Source of the DNA: JAOXRU01 sp965247735
Lineage (GTDB): Bacteria; Bacteroidota; Bacteroidia; Flavobacteriales; Flavobacteriaceae
Assembly (NCBI GenBank): GCA_965247735.1
Contig: CBDFHN010000002.1
Location: forward strand, 372,001 to 436,000
Reading direction: 5' to 3'
Length of the DNA: 64,000 bases
Below the pieces are notes generated by a model. That model did not search any database. It had not been told where the DNA came from and worked only from the letters and a program-made list of their open reading frames with translations. Of the stretch, positions 63,373-64,000 are shown piece after piece. Numbering within the stretch: the stretch's first letter is position 1; the number at the start of each line of letters is the position of its first letter. A program made the position numbers and the translations under genes.

Positions 63373-64000
63373 CTATACATTTTCTGCGATCCATGATGTT
63401 ATCAAGGTTCTGGCAATAGAATCTTCTTTAGAAAGCACCATTTTATGATCTGCTACCAGTTGTTGTAATTCTTTAGCAGTAAACCAAGCGGCATCCAAAA
63501 TCTCTTCTCCATCTACTTTAAAATCCTTATTGGCTACTTCGGCTCTAAAACCAAGCATTAATGATGATGAAAATACCCATGGCTGAGAATCCTTATAAGT
63601 TAAATCTATAACATCAACATTTACTTCTTCTTTTAGCTCTCTAACAACGGCATCTTCTATCCGTTCTCCTATTTCCACAAAACCTGCAAAAGTAGTACAG
63701 AGCGACATGGGTTCTCTTGGAAAAACATGCAATAAACATTGTTCTGCTTCGCCTATTGGTTTATACACTACTAGCGCTATTATTGCTGGTGATATCTTAG
63801 GATAAAACAATGTTTCGCAACCTTTGGCTGAACACTTACGTACATGCCCCTGCTCTTCTACAATTGTGGTGGATCCGCAAACACTACAGAACTTTGTCTC
63901 TCTATTCCATGTACTTATACCTTGTGCAAATGCCAACAAGGATAGTGTTTCCTGATCTAGTTTATGAATTAGTTTTCGAACGGATACTAAGGTTGCTCCT
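63373..64000 (-). CDS. nudC: NudC-like Nudix hydrolase (5' end beyond window)
   Basis: At least 209 residues; the frame is open to the window end (…V-S-V-R-K-L-I-H-K-L-D before L-A-F-A-Q-G-I-S), so the true start lies outside. It has a zinc ribbon (C-S-V-C-G and C-S-A-K-G-C), then a Nudix box G-F-V-E-I-G-E-R-I-E-D-A-V-V-R-E-L-K-E-E-V-N-V where the usual Gly near the end is Asn. The S-Q-P-W-V-F-S-S-S segment corresponds to the S-Q-P-W-P-F-P-x-S signature of NADH pyrophosphatases, which cleave NAD(H) and decap NAD-RNA. Confidence 0.85.
   Translation of the reverse strand, partial: GATLVSVRKLIHKLDQETLSLLAFAQGISTWNRETKFCSVCGSTTIVEEQGHVRKCSAKGCETLFYPKISPAIIALVVYKPIGEAEQCLLHVFPREPMSLCTTFAGFVEIGERIEDAVVRELKEEVNVDVIDLTYKDSQPWVFSSSLMLGFRAEVANKDFKVDGEEILDAAWFTAKELQQLVADHKMVLSKEDSIARTLITSWIAENV

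Overview
The window is AT-rich DNA from a member of the Bacteroidota, almost certainly a marine-type Flavobacteriaceae. The evidence is a Bacteroidota-specific type VI secretion system (subtype T6SSiii), a T9SS type B (CHU_C) sorted protein, many short lipoproteins with Bacteroidota-style lipoboxes, a TAnnTTTG promoter box, and very weak Shine-Dalgarno use. No species can be named from sequence alone.

Region 1 (about 1-24.5 kb, all minus strand) is a T6SSiii locus. A long core operon runs tssE-tssF-tssH(ClpV)-tssG-tssN-tssK-(two small one-pass membrane proteins, TssO/TssQ type)-PKD protein (TssP type)-tssR-(winged-helix-like membrane protein)-tssB-tssC and ends at a strong hairpin (9766-9800). 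Two near-identical hcp (tssD) genes follow with their own terminator, then vgrG (tssI), a 56-aa VgrG-tail-like protein, a cargo-like gene that looks frameshifted, three tandem paralogous lipoproteins (possible immunity proteins), further lipoproteins, a LysM protein and a DUF4280 PAAR-like protein cut by the window edge. No classical TssJ/L/M membrane complex is present; TssN-TssR type proteins replace it.

Region 2 (25-36 kb) holds surface and secreted functions: outer-membrane phospholipase A, a 1054-aa BNR/VPS10-like exoprotein, a DUF1801 protein preceded by three copies of a ~90-bp repeat, a C-type-lectin/CHU_C protein and adenine deaminase (plus strand). Between the converging adenine deaminase and DUF4272 genes lies 1.2 kb of non-coding DNA with a striking 87/88-bp repeat array that can form hairpins.

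Region 3 (36-50 kb, minus strand) is ordinary chromosomal and accessory content: an NmrA-type reductase, a DUF6268 barrel, DUF2141, Crp-type and J-domain proteins, a class C beta-lactamase-fold hydrolase and a dienelactone hydrolase. Then come an IS3-family element sitting next to a group II intron domain V remnant, a DUF285/PKD surface lipoprotein, a 42-bp tandem repeat, and a fusion of two CDGSH motifs to an FMN glutamate-synthase domain.

Region 4 (50-57.5 kb, plus strand) contains a TPR-LytTR regulator split by a frameshift in an A7 tract, a DUF1330-like secreted protein, and a NemR-like TetR repressor with SDR, old yellow enzyme, RidA-type and DUF6503-like genes. Repeated TAGACC-type half-sites sit at the likely promoters. 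The block ends in a 163-bp inverted-repeat (MITE-like) element and a 12-bp-stem terminator.

Region 5 (57.6-64 kb, minus strand) has a GNAT acetyltransferase, a DUF885 lipoprotein, an AhpD-like protein, two Crp-type regulators flanking an Asp-nucleophile alpha/beta hydrolase, and a NudC-like Nudix hydrolase cut by the window end. No tRNA, rRNA or CRISPR array was seen.
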